Shown: positions 43,533-52,151 of the stretch, one piece after another
Layout of the letters: every line of letters begins with the position of its first letter
Numbering within the stretch: position 1 is the first letter of the stretch
Origin: JAQUOA01 sp037443785
Lineage (GTDB): Bacteria; Bacteroidota; Ignavibacteria; UBA10030; UBA8401
Reading direction: 5' to 3'
DNA: 64,000 bases
Assembly: GCA_037443785.1 (NCBI GenBank)
Contig: JBBINR010000018.1
Location: forward strand, 7,297 to 71,296
Notes under the pieces: model-generated
Told to the model about the DNA's origin: nothing
The model's input: only the letters and a program-made list of their open reading frames with translations
The model's database searches: none
Translations under genes and position numbers: made by a program

Positions 43533-45641
43533 ATGTCCTTTCAACTTTCACATAAAGAAATAGATTACATTGCATTAATTGGTAATCCCAACAGCGGGAA
43601 AACAACCATTTTTAATTCTTTAACTGGCCTTCGTCAAAAAGTTGGAAATTACCCCGGCGTTACAGTCGAAAAAAAAGAAGGTAAAATTTCATTATCGAAT
43701 GGAAATGAAATTACTGTTTTAGATCTTCCCGGAACTTACTCCCTTTCTGCAAACAGTCCCGATGAAAAAATTGCAACTGATGTTCTTCTTGGAAAGTCAC
43801 ACGGAATTCCGATTCCGGGCGTTATTATTTGCGTTTTGGATGCAAGTAATTTGGAGCGAAATCTTTATCTGCTTAGCCAGATTATTGATCAACATATCCC
43901 TGTGATTGTTGCACTCAATATGATCGATGTCGCTGAACGAAGGGGAATAAAAATAAATATTGAAAAATTATCTTCGTTGCTTGGTGTTACGATAATTCCG
44001 ACTGTTGCAAGCAAGCAAATTGGAATATCAGAGTTAATATCTTCGTTACAGAAAAACATTTCAGTCTCACCTTTTGCTCGAACATGGAATCTACCCGAAA
44101 AAGTTTCTATGGAATACAAGGAACTGACTTCTCTGTTGATTGCCAATGATCATCGGAATGAAAAAGCCGCCTATCACGAAGCACAAGTATTGCTATCAAG
44201 TTTGCGTAATACTGATTCATTTGAAAATCAATATTCACCTGAAACTCTTTCTCATCTCGAAAAAGATTATGAAAACTTATCTTCCTGGGGAATAAATCGC
44301 CATTCCGTTTTTGTGGAATCTCGATACAAATGGATACGACAAATTTTAAATGAGTGCGTTACACTTTCTGATAATGAAGAAATCCATTCATTAAGCGATA
44401 GAATGGATGCAATTCTAACTCATCGAATTTGGGGTTTGATAATTTTTTTCGCAATTATGAGTTTAATGTTTCAAACAATTTTTTCGTGGGCAACCATTCC
44501 AATGAATTTAATCGGTGCTGGATTCAATTGGATAGGGCATCAAATTGGAGCAATACTTCCGCCGGGTGATCTGCATGACCTTATTGTGAATGGAGCAATC
44601 GGTGGCGTCGGAGCAGTGGTAACATTTCTTCCACAAATTCTTTTCCTTTTTTTGTTTCTTGGAATTTTAGAAGACAGCGGGTATATGGCAAGAGCTGCGT
44701 TTGTAATGGATCGAGTAATGCGCAAAGTCGGACTGCATGGAAGATCGTTCATCCCGCTTCTAAGTTCTTTCGCTTGTGCAATTCCTGGAATAATGGCTAC
44801 ACGAACAATTGAAAATCCCAAGGATAGACTTGTTACAATGCTTGTAGCGCCTCTAATGAGTTGCAGTGCAAGATTGCCGGTGTATGCTTTAATGATTGGA
44901 ACTTTTATTCCGAACATAACGGTATTTGGCATATTCGGCTTACCAGGATTGGTGCTTATTTCCATGTATATTTTGGGATTAACGGCCGCTTTATTTATGG
45001 CTTGGGTTTTTAAACGCACTCTATTGAAGAGTAAATCTTCGGCATTCGTAATGGAATTTCCTCCATATAGGGTTCCATCAATAAAGAATACTTTCATTCA
45101 CATGTGGGAACGAGCAAAAATTTTTTTACAAACTGCTGGAACAATTATTCTTGGTGCGTCAATTATTTTATGGTTCCTTGCAACATATCCAAAAGTTGAC
45201 AGCACAAATCCTTCAGAACGTTTAGCCCATAGTTTCGTCGGACAAGCGGGAAAAATTATCGAACCAGCACTTAAACCGCTCGGGTTTGATTGGAAAATTG
45301 GAATCGGAATAATCAGCTCAATACTTCAACGCGAAGTTTTTGTGAGCACAATGGGAACAATCTACAATATCGAAAATGGTTCTGATAAATCACTTTCATT
45401 ACGAGAACAATTGCAGAAAGAAATTGATCCTAAAACAGGTTTACCAAAATTTACTGCTTTAACAGCACTATGCATCATGGTGTATTACGTTCTTGCTATG
45501 CAGTGTATGTCAACTATTGCTGTGATGAAACGTGAAACCAACGGATGGACATGGCCGGCTTTTCAATTTGCGTATATGACGATTCTTGCATACGTAGGAA
45601 CATTTGTAACCTATAGGATTGGATTATGGATCATATCATAA
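43533..45641 (+). CDS. feoB: Ferrous iron transporter B
   Basis: A 702-residue transporter with an N-terminal G-protein domain: G1 GNPNSGKT (17-24), G3 DLPG (64-67) and G4 NMID (129-132). About ten membrane segments follow, with the Gate repeats FLPQILFLFLFLGILEDSGYMARAAF and MATRTIENPKDR in the membrane part. It imports Fe(II) across the inner membrane. The start at ATG 43533 is preferred; an in-frame TTG at 43473 would add 20 untypical residues. It overlaps the next small gene by 16 nt. Confidence 0.95.
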   Translation: MSFQLSHKEIDYIALIGNPNSGKTTIFNSLTGLRQKVGNYPGVTVEKKEGKISLSNGNEITVLDLPGTYSLSANSPDEKIATDVLLGKSHGIPIPGVIICVLDASNLERNLYLLSQIIDQHIPVIVALNMIDVAERRGIKINIEKLSSLLGVTIIPTVASKQIGISELISSLQKNISVSPFARTWNLPEKVSMEYKELTSLLIANDHRNEKAAYHEAQVLLSSLRNTDSFENQYSPETLSHLEKDYENLSSWGINRHSVFVESRYKWIRQILNECVTLSDNEEIHSLSDRMDAILTHRIWGLIIFFAIMSLMFQTIFSWATIPMNLIGAGFNWIGHQIGAILPPGDLHDLIVNGAIGGVGAVVTFLPQILFLFLFLGILEDSGYMARAAFVMDRVMRKVGLHGRSFIPLLSSFACAIPGIMATRTIENPKDRLVTMLVAPLMSCSARLPVYALMIGTFIPNITVFGIFGLPGLVLISMYILGLTAALFMAWVFKRTLLKSKSSAFVMEFPPYRVPSIKNTFIHMWERAKIFLQTAGTIILGASIILWFLATYPKVDSTNPSERLAHSFVGQAGKIIEPALKPLGFDWKIGIGIISSILQREVFVSTMGTIYNIENGSDKSLSLREQLQKEIDPKTGLPKFTALTALCIMVYYVLAMQCMSTIAVMKRETNGWTWPAFQFAYMTILAYVGTFVTYRIGLWIIS

Positions 45642-45799
45642 ATAATTGGCAAGAATATATTTCACTTGGAATTGTAGCTATAGCCTTTGTGCTGATCGTC
45701 CGAAGTCGAATTACGAATAAGAAGAATAACCAAAGCTGTAGTAACTGCTCTCTTGCTGCAATGAAAAATAACATCGAATATAAGCCGCATCGTAGTTAA
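45626..45799 (+). CDS. FeoB-associated small Cys-containing membrane protein
   Basis: A 57-residue protein that starts inside the end of feoB (ATG 45626). It has one membrane helix (about 13-26, SLGIVAIAFVLIV) and a cytoplasmic tail with C-S-N-C (about 38-41), like the FeoB-associated Cys-rich proteins. It probably stabilises or regulates FeoB. Confidence 0.75.
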   Translation: MDHIINNWQEYISLGIVAIAFVLIVRSRITNKKNNQSCSNCSLAAMKNNIEYKPHRS

Positions 45800-45910
45800 T
45801 TCGAGGAAGCATCTGCAAATCAACGTGATATTTTTTCAAAAAATCATAAATAGAAGTGATTTATTTCATGTCACTTTGTTGTCATCATATAAAATTTTTA
45901 TGGAGTTAAT

Positions 45911-46726
45911 TTGAAGAGAATTATTTTCCCATTATTTGCAGTTATGACATTGCTCTCGTCGAATGCGGCTCTAAGTAATGAGCGGCGATTTACTTACGTT
46001 TATGAAACTTCCGTCCTCCCTCCCGGTGCACGAGAAATTGAAATCTGGAATACCGATAGACGTGGGCGATCATATTTCTATCGAAGGCTTGATCAACGAA
46101 TTGAATACGAATTCGGCGTAACAAACAATGTCATGTCCGCATTCATTTTAAATTATACTTCAAAAGCATATGATTCAAATGGGGGTGCCCATAATGGAAC
46201 AAAGACATCTTCCTACTCCATGAGTATTTCGAATGAATGGAAATATAAATTATTCGATAGAGTGGCTGATCCAATTGGATTAGGTTTATATGTGGAAGGA
46301 ACCATCGCACCGGATGAAGCTGAAATTGAAGGGAAAATATTACTTGATAAGGAAATTGGTCATTTCCTCTTTGCAACAAATCTTGTTGGCGAGCAGGAAT
46401 GGGAAAATGATGTTGATAATGGAAAGACAATGACCGAAAGCGAATTTAAAACTGAAATCAATCTCGGCATTGCATACTTCCTCTCCCACAACTTTTCTCT
46501 TGGTGTTGAAGCTGTTCAACAAAACGTTGCAGTTGGTGGCGTAATAGAACACTCATCTTTTTTTGCCGGACCTGTTATTTCATATTCTTCACAAACATGG
46601 TGGGTAACTCTTACTTCCCTGCCGCAAATAAAAAGTTTCAAAGGCGGCACGACATTAAACAAGCAATTGGATCTTGATGAATTTGAAAAAATCCAAACGA
46701 GATTACTGTTCTCATTCCAATTATGA
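45911..46726 (+). CDS. Exported protein with predicted outer-membrane beta-barrel
   Basis: A 271-residue protein with a signal peptide (about 1-22). The rest is rich in alternating beta strands with aromatic belts (RRFTYVYETSVLPPGAREIEIWNT, SFFAGPVISYSSQTWWVTLTSLPQI) and ends in FSFQL, a barrel-like C-terminus. It resembles DUF6662-like outer-membrane proteins, but I am not sure of the family. Its stop overlaps the next gene by 4 nt, so it is translated together with the heme lipoprotein. Confidence 0.65.
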   Translation: MKRIIFPLFAVMTLLSSNAALSNERRFTYVYETSVLPPGAREIEIWNTDRRGRSYFYRRLDQRIEYEFGVTNNVMSAFILNYTSKAYDSNGGAHNGTKTSSYSMSISNEWKYKLFDRVADPIGLGLYVEGTIAPDEAEIEGKILLDKEIGHFLFATNLVGEQEWENDVDNGKTMTESEFKTEINLGIAYFLSHNFSLGVEAVQQNVAVGGVIEHSSFFAGPVISYSSQTWWVTLTSLPQIKSFKGGTTLNKQLDLDEFEKIQTRLLFSFQL

Positions 46727-47043
46727 TTCAAAAATTTTTAGCACTAAGTCTTATACTAATAGCGGGATGCGCTTCAGCAATCCCGCTCCCGACGGAAAAT
46801 GATGTATCGGTAGCACAAGAACGGTGGCAAGGAACGTCGTTAAATGACTTGCAAACAGGGAGGAATGTCTATATCCAAAAATGTTCCGGATGCCATAGTC
46901 TAAAGCCTCCGGAATCATACTCTGAACAAAAATGGGCAACTATTTTTCCTAAAATGAGTCAGAAAGCGAAATTAAAAAAGGCTGAAAGTGAATATTTAAA
47001 GAGATATCTTTTAATAATTTCGACCCGGCTTTATCGACAATAA
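46723..47043 (+). CDS. Monoheme c-type cytochrome lipoprotein
   Basis: A 106-residue lipoprotein (LILIAGC, lipid Cys16) with one heme c motif CSGCH (54-58) and KMSQK nearby as a possible distal Met (about 77). It is therefore a small membrane-anchored electron carrier. It starts inside the stop of the beta-barrel gene. Its redox partner could be the barrel or a respiratory chain component, but nothing in the sequence proves it. Confidence 0.8.
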   Translation: MIQKFLALSLILIAGCASAIPLPTENDVSVAQERWQGTSLNDLQTGRNVYIQKCSGCHSLKPPESYSEQKWATIFPKMSQKAKLKKAESEYLKRYLLIISTRLYRQ

Positions 47044-47066
47044 TAATTCTAATTTGAGATACACTT

Positions 47067-47390
47067 ATGAAAAATACTCTTTCAAATGAAATTACAAAAG
47101 AACAAATCTATACTGCGCTTAAAGATGTATATGATCCTGAAATCCCCGTAAGCATTGTTGATTTAGGTTTGGTCTATGATGTAAAAATAATTGATGATTG
47201 GGTTGGCGTGAAAATGACATTAACGTCACCCGGGTGCGGTCTTGCAAATCAAATTGCCAATAATGTTCGTCAGCGAATTGCTTCCCTTCCCGGCGTTTCT
47301 GATGCTGATGTTCGAATTGTTTGGCAGCCACAATGGAACCCTTCCATGATGAGTGATGAAGCAAAAAAGAAAGTTCAATTTTTTCGATAG
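47067..47390 (+). CDS. SufT/MIP18-family (DUF59) protein
   Basis: A 107-residue protein with the MIP18 domain signature DPEIPVSIVDLGLVYDVKI and the conserved cysteine in SPGCGLANQIANNVR. Family members help mature iron-sulfur proteins or act in ring-hydroxylating complexes. Its position among heme, thioredoxin and iron genes fits iron-sulfur assembly. No other Suf genes are present here. Confidence 0.85.
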   Translation: MKNTLSNEITKEQIYTALKDVYDPEIPVSIVDLGLVYDVKIIDDWVGVKMTLTSPGCGLANQIANNVRQRIASLPGVSDADVRIVWQPQWNPSMMSDEAKKKVQFFR

Positions 47391-47422
47391 CAATAACAGC
47401 ACACTTATTTGGATAAAATTAT

Positions 47423-47899
47423 ATGAACAAAATCTTTTTGATATTGACCATTTTGTTACTAAGGGAAAATGTTTATTGCCAGAAAGAGATGCAGATGCTT
47501 CCTTTGGGAAGTTATGATTCGACTGCCAATCCTGAACTTCAATTGAAGAATGCAATCAACGAAGCATCAGCAACTCAAGCGAATTTTATTTTAGATGTTG
47601 GCGGAGAATGGTGCATTTGGTGTCATAGGCTCGATACACTTTTTCTTACTAATCCCGATCTCACGGAATATCTCAAAAACAATTTTGTTCTTGTTAAAAT
47701 CAATTTTAGCAAAGAAAATGAAAACGAACAATTCCTTGGAAAATATCCGAAAATCGCCGGCTATCCTCATTTTTTTGTTCTTGAAACAGACGGCACGCTT
47801 CTCCACTCACAAAATACCGGTGATCTTGAAAAAGGGAAAGGACATGACAGAGTTAAAGTGATGGAATTCCTAACGCTCTGGAGAAAACCGAAAAAATAA
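47423..47899 (+). CDS. Exported thioredoxin-like protein
   Basis: A 158-residue protein with a signal peptide (about 1-19) and a thioredoxin fold with GGEWCIWCHRLD, giving active-site C-I-W-C (64-67), and cis-Pro in AGYPHFFV. This resembles the DUF255/Thioredoxin_7 type. It probably reduces disulfides in the periplasm, perhaps for cytochrome assembly. It follows the SufT-like gene in the same direction. Confidence 0.82.
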   Translation: MNKIFLILTILLLRENVYCQKEMQMLPLGSYDSTANPELQLKNAINEASATQANFILDVGGEWCIWCHRLDTLFLTNPDLTEYLKNNFVLVKINFSKENENEQFLGKYPKIAGYPHFFVLETDGTLLHSQNTGDLEKGKGHDRVKVMEFLTLWRKPKK

Positions 47900-47999
47900 T
47901 AACCCACAGACTCATAAAAAGCCTATTTTCTTGACATCGTTTCATTACTTTTCTACATTGTCAATGCGTCTCATTCATAAATTCTGAAAGGGCAAATTC

Positions 48000-48446
48000 A
48001 TGAAGGCAAAGGATATTCTTGAATCGAAGAAGGGGGAAGTTGTAAGTATTGTGGATGATTTGACCGTGTATGATGCAGTTGCTGCGCTGACAAAGTTTAA
48101 GATCGGATTTCTTATCGTTAAAAACTTGTCCGGGCATTTTCAAGGGGTTCTTTCTGAACGAGATGTCGTCAATAAATGCGTCCTTCAGAAAAAAAGCCCC
48201 GATCAAATGAAAATCCGGGAGATCATGACGGGAAAAGAAAAAGTCATTTCTGGATTTGAAGACGAAGATGTCGAAGCAATCATGAATACCATGACCGAAA
48301 AGAAAATCCGCCACTTACCTATTTTTAACGGAGACCAGTTAAAAGGAATTATTTCGATTGGCGATGTGATAAAAATTTTGCTTAACGAAAAAGACAGTGA
48401 AATAAAAACATTATCGAGTTATGTCTCCGGAAATTATCCGGGATAA
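48000..48446 (+). CDS. Protein with two CBS domains
   Basis: A 148-residue stand-alone CBS-pair protein. The first CBS domain spans about 5-58 (VDDLTVYDAVAALTKFKIGFLIV) and the second about 75-130 (DVEAIMNTMTEKKIRHLPIF, KGIISIGDVIKILL). CBS pairs bind adenosine nucleotides and regulate partner proteins. The partner is unknown. It is convergent with the cbb3 locus. Confidence 0.88.
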   Translation: MKAKDILESKKGEVVSIVDDLTVYDAVAALTKFKIGFLIVKNLSGHFQGVLSERDVVNKCVLQKKSPDQMKIREIMTGKEKVISGFEDEDVEAIMNTMTEKKIRHLPIFNGDQLKGIISIGDVIKILLNEKDSEIKTLSSYVSGNYPG

Positions 48447-48450
48447 TATC

Positions 48451-49167
48451 TTACTCACAGCAATCAACGTTTGTGTGGGGCTGGGTTTCGACAGTCGTAT
48501 GAGTTATTTTTGGACTCAACATGGGAATGCCGAGATTCATTCCACGAAGAATAAGAATAAGAGCTAGTGTAATGCTTAATAAAGGTATTGCACGGCTCAC
48601 AAGCGAACGAAACTTCAAGGAGATCAATTTACCAGCGAATCCTACCGCAATTAAGGCCGGTGCCGTGCCAATTCCAAACAATGCCATAAACACTGAACTT
48701 TTCCAAATATCCGCCACCGCCGTTGCTCCAATCAGCGCTGTATAGACCAAACCACACGGCAATAATCCGTTTAACATCCCCATCACAAATAATGCCATTA
48801 ACCCTCGTTTCTTCATAAAGAGAGAAAACTTTAGTTTCACAAATCCATAAATAAATTTGAGCGGCGAATATTTTTCAAATTTTGATTTTACTCCGAGTGG
48901 AATCGCAACCGTCAATAAAATTGTTATTCCAAGAATTAACGAAACATCTTGCTGAACGCTAAGCAAAATGTTTCGACCGACTAATCCTAACACTGCACCC
49001 ATAACCGCGTATGCCAATGCACGACCGGAATGATAGAACACTCGTTCAAAAAAATATTTTACACGGGATCGTGCATTCGAAGGGATAGATAAAACAAGTG
49101 GTCCGCACATTCCTATACAGTGCATGCTTCCCAACACTCCAAGCAGTAATGCCGCAAGTAAATCCAT
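48451..49167 (-). CDS. Sulfite exporter TauE/SafE-like membrane protein
   Basis: A 238-residue membrane protein with about six helices. The N-terminal GSMHCIGMCGPLVLSI with C-x3-C is the signature of the UreH/SafE-like proteins found next to cbb3 oxidase genes. Those are thought to take part in copper delivery or oxidase assembly. It ends the cco cluster, 21 nt after fixH. The function is inferred from family and position. Confidence 0.82.
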   Translation of the reverse strand: MDLLAALLLGVLGSMHCIGMCGPLVLSIPSNARSRVKYFFERVFYHSGRALAYAVMGAVLGLVGRNILLSVQQDVSLILGITILLTVAIPLGVKSKFEKYSPLKFIYGFVKLKFSLFMKKRGLMALFVMGMLNGLLPCGLVYTALIGATAVADIWKSSVFMALFGIGTAPALIAVGFAGKLISLKFRSLVSRAIPLLSITLALILILRGMNLGIPMLSPKITHTTVETQPHTNVDCCE

Positions 49168-49188
49168 AATCGAGAAAGTGATTTATCG

Positions 49189-49638
49189 TTATTGAATTAT
49201 AATTGGTTGTTCAAAATAATATTTTTGATTCGCTGCATTCCATGAAATCTTAACCCGCCACATCCCCCTTGGAACACCTTCAGTGGAAATTGATTGAGTA
49301 AACAGTGAATCAAGTTTAATTGTTTTTGTAAAATCTTTCGATTTGTCTGAAGGCCTAAAAAACATAATCGATCCAGATACATTATTAGCCGTAGAAATTT
49401 GAGGAAACTTAATATTCATCGATGACGCAGTAAAAGAAACTTCAACCTTTTTTCCCAATGTCTTTGTATTTTTTTCCACATCAATATGTTGTTGGTATTT
49501 TAATTCTTTTTCATAATAATCATCCATAACAAGATCAACTTTTGACGATAGAGCAATGTACACGACAGTAAGAATACATGCTGCAAAGACGACAAAGCTA
49601 ATGACAATACCAATTCCCCATCGAGATTTCTTTTCCAT
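49189..49638 (-). CDS. fixH: FixH-like cbb3 assembly protein
   Basis: A 149-residue protein with one N-terminal membrane helix (about 8-30) and a periplasmic beta domain with DDYYEKELKYQQHI, typical of FixH/CcoH. It assists maturation of cbb3 oxidase with CcoG. It overlaps ccoG by 1 nt. Confidence 0.87.
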   Translation of the reverse strand: MEKKSRWGIGIVISFVVFAACILTVVYIALSSKVDLVMDDYYEKELKYQQHIDVEKNTKTLGKKVEVSFTASSMNIKFPQISTANNVSGSIMFFRPSDKSKDFTKTIKLDSLFTQSISTEGVPRGMWRVKISWNAANQKYYFEQPIIIQ

Positions 49639-51080
49639 TAATCTTCCTTCTTCCTTTCCTTCTTTTCAACCGGACCTAGAAACGACGTTTTTATACGGTG
49701 AATTTCTTTCCCATTTTCATAAACGGCAATTTCCACCGGTGTGTTCATTTTCTTTATCTCATCTTTCTCTAACAAAATGAATGCTTTTGCCTGTACTCCT
49801 TCTTGCGGAGGAAGAACAATGTCATCGCCGAGAATTTTTAATTCACCTTCGTCATCTAATAATTTCAGTTCTATATGACGTTGTTCAAATGTTTTATTCA
49901 GAACTTTTATGTCATACAGATTGCTGACTTTATCATGAGGCTGGTCTTGATAAAACATTCCCGGCGTACGTAGAATTGTTATATCGATTTCGGATCGTGT
50001 AGCCAAGAAATATGTCAAAACTGAAAGCAATAAGACTTGAACGGCTGTGTATCCGATAACCCGCGTTGTAAAGATTTTTCTGGTTTTCGTTTTAATTCCA
50101 TTGATAGAATCAAACCGAATCAATCCACGCGGTTTTTGAATTTTTTGCATCACTTGATCACAAACGTCAATGCACGCAGTACAATTAACACATTCGAGCT
50201 GGGTCCCATTGCGAATATCAATTCCCGTCGGGCAGACAGCGACGCATTCTTTGCAATCGATGCAATCACCTTTTGATCGAACTTCTCCTCGTTTCATCTT
50301 TCCGCGTGGCTCTCCACGTATAAAATCATAGGCAATGATCAGCGAATTATGATCAAGCAAAACTCCTTGAAGTCTTCCGTAGGGACAAACCAAAATACAC
50401 GCTTGTTCTCGGAACCAAATGAAAATCCAATAGAACAACGCAGTAAATAATATCATTGCCGTAAATCCGCCAACGTGCTCGCTCACAGGATCAGTAACAA
50501 TTTTCCACAATGCATCAACACCAATAATCCATGCAAGAAGCATGTTTGAAACCAAAAAGGAAATAGCAAAATAGATTACGTATTTTGCTCCTTTCTTAAA
50601 AATTTTTTCACCAGTCCAATCGGATTCATTTAACTTTCGCTGTGCTTTGTTATCCCCTTCGATCCAATAGTCAATACGGCGAAAAACAGATTCCATAAAA
50701 ACTGTTTGGGGACAAATCCAACCGCAAAACAATCGTCCATAGACTGCTGTGAAAAGGAAAATAAAGACAATCGTCGTAATCATGGTCAAGCCAAGGAGAA
50801 AAAAATCGTGCGGACCAAATGGGAATCCAAAAAGAACAAATTTACGATTGATAACATCGAACAACATTAACGGATGTCCATCAATTTTAATAAACGGTGT
50901 CCCAAAAAGGATAAGCAACAAAATGGAGCTAAGTACTGTCCTTGCCTTGGTGTATCTCCCTTTGGGTTCTTTCGGATATATCCATTTTCTTTTGCCGGAC
51001 TTTTCAACGATTCCGAGAGAATCTCTGAAAGAGTCCTCCGAAACGGATCCTTTCAGATTATCTTTTACTGCATCAGTCAT
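49638..51080 (-). CDS. ccoG: cbb3 oxidase accessory protein CcoG
   Basis: A 480-residue protein with about five membrane helices and a ferredoxin-like region: CIDCKECVAVCPTGIDIRNG and CVNCTACIDVCDQVM, each binding a [4Fe-4S] cluster. The C-terminal domain is Ig-like. CcoG is thought to reduce copper for CcoN CuB. It overlaps ccoP by 4 nt. Confidence 0.94.
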   Translation of the reverse strand: MTDAVKDNLKGSVSEDSFRDSLGIVEKSGKRKWIYPKEPKGRYTKARTVLSSILLLILFGTPFIKIDGHPLMLFDVINRKFVLFGFPFGPHDFFLLGLTMITTIVFIFLFTAVYGRLFCGWICPQTVFMESVFRRIDYWIEGDNKAQRKLNESDWTGEKIFKKGAKYVIYFAISFLVSNMLLAWIIGVDALWKIVTDPVSEHVGGFTAMILFTALFYWIFIWFREQACILVCPYGRLQGVLLDHNSLIIAYDFIRGEPRGKMKRGEVRSKGDCIDCKECVAVCPTGIDIRNGTQLECVNCTACIDVCDQVMQKIQKPRGLIRFDSINGIKTKTRKIFTTRVIGYTAVQVLLLSVLTYFLATRSEIDITILRTPGMFYQDQPHDKVSNLYDIKVLNKTFEQRHIELKLLDDEGELKILGDDIVLPPQEGVQAKAFILLEKDEIKKMNTPVEIAVYENGKEIHRIKTSFLGPVEKKERKKED

Positions 51081-51946
51081 AATTTTGGGCTTGCCTTTGC
51101 ACTGTCAGCAGAAGTTTCAATTTTTGGTTCAACATATAATTGTCCCTCCGGAACTTTGCCGCCTGGAGGATTTGATCCTTGTAAAGAAAGAACATAGCTT
51201 GCGATCTGAATAATTTGCCGTTGCGTGAATACGAGCTGCCATGTGATCATCCCCTTTGCAGGGACACCATTTTTGATGGTCTGATAGACATTTTTGATTC
51301 CACCGCCGTGAATCCAATATTGATCCGTCAAATTCGGTCCAACAATTCCGCCTGCTTGTTGACCATGACACGAGACACAATACTTATGGAAATTTTCGTC
51401 ACCAGCTTTAAGAGATGCATCGTCTTTCAATTGAGTGATCAATGCTTCATCAATCAACGGTTCATTCGCCATCATAATTTGGCGCTGCATAGATGCAACA
51501 ACAAGTTCCTGCTGATATTCTTCATGCATCAACGGAGAAATTTTAAAGACATGGTAGTCAGCTAAATAAATAATTCCAAACACAACGGTAATTCCAAATA
51601 GATAATTAAACCATGGCGGAATGCGATTATCAAGTTCACGAATTCCGTCAAAATCATGCCCCATATCCTGCACGATTTCCGTTGGTTGCGGAATCACGTA
51701 ATTTTTAATTCGAATCATCGTATCGACGATGGAATTGATGTCTGAATTCAAAACACCGACAATATACATCAATGTCGCAATAACAAATACAAGCAGTGAA
51801 ATGGTAAAAATCAATCCAATCTCTGCGCCGGGGTCCGGTACCGGTTGGACAGTTCCATTGGTAACTGTTTGTGCAACCGTATTCAGCGTCGCAACAGCCG
51901 AAAGAGCAATAAGCTTAACTCCGTAAGAGAGTGTGTTCTTTTTCAT
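51077..51946 (-). CDS. ccoP: cbb3 oxidase subunit III (CcoP), single heme c
   Basis: A 289-residue subunit with membrane helices (about 43-65 and 113-130), the conserved HDFDGIRELDNRIPPWFNYLF segment and one CXXCH heme motif CVSCH (190-194). Proteobacterial CcoP has two hemes; the single-heme form is known in Bacteroidota-type oxidases. An N-terminal signal-like segment precedes the first helix. It passes electrons to CcoO/CcoN. It follows ccoQ by 5 nt and overlaps ccoG. Confidence 0.9.
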   Translation of the reverse strand: MKKNTLSYGVKLIALSAVATLNTVAQTVTNGTVQPVPDPGAEIGLIFTISLLVFVIATLMYIVGVLNSDINSIVDTMIRIKNYVIPQPTEIVQDMGHDFDGIRELDNRIPPWFNYLFGITVVFGIIYLADYHVFKISPLMHEEYQQELVVASMQRQIMMANEPLIDEALITQLKDDASLKAGDENFHKYCVSCHGQQAGGIVGPNLTDQYWIHGGGIKNVYQTIKNGVPAKGMITWQLVFTQRQIIQIASYVLSLQGSNPPGGKVPEGQLYVEPKIETSADSAKASPKL

Positions 51947-51951
51947 AAGTA

Positions 51952-52137
51952 TTAATTCCTTAGTTCGGATTGTTCAGGTGAATCATGAAGCGGCAGCTCG
52001 CTCATGTGATTCAAATATTTCTTATCCAGTTTAAATATCCAAATTGTAACAGCAATAAAAAATGGAACAAAGATCAACAGTGAAAAAATAGGGTACGCTG
52101 CAACTCCATCGATCGACGATAAATATTGTGAAAGCAT
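51952..52137 (-). CDS. ccoQ: cbb3 oxidase small subunit CcoQ/FixQ
   Basis: A 61-residue protein with one membrane helix (about 16-38, PIFSLLIFVPFFIAVTIWIF) and a charged cytoplasmic tail ending in short acidic residues. It fits CcoQ/FixQ, which stabilises the oxidase. It lies between ccoNO and ccoP. Confidence 0.85.
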   Translation of the reverse strand: MLSQYLSSIDGVAAYPIFSLLIFVPFFIAVTIWIFKLDKKYLNHMSELPLHDSPEQSELRN

Positions 52138-52151
52138 AATTCTTCTCCTTC

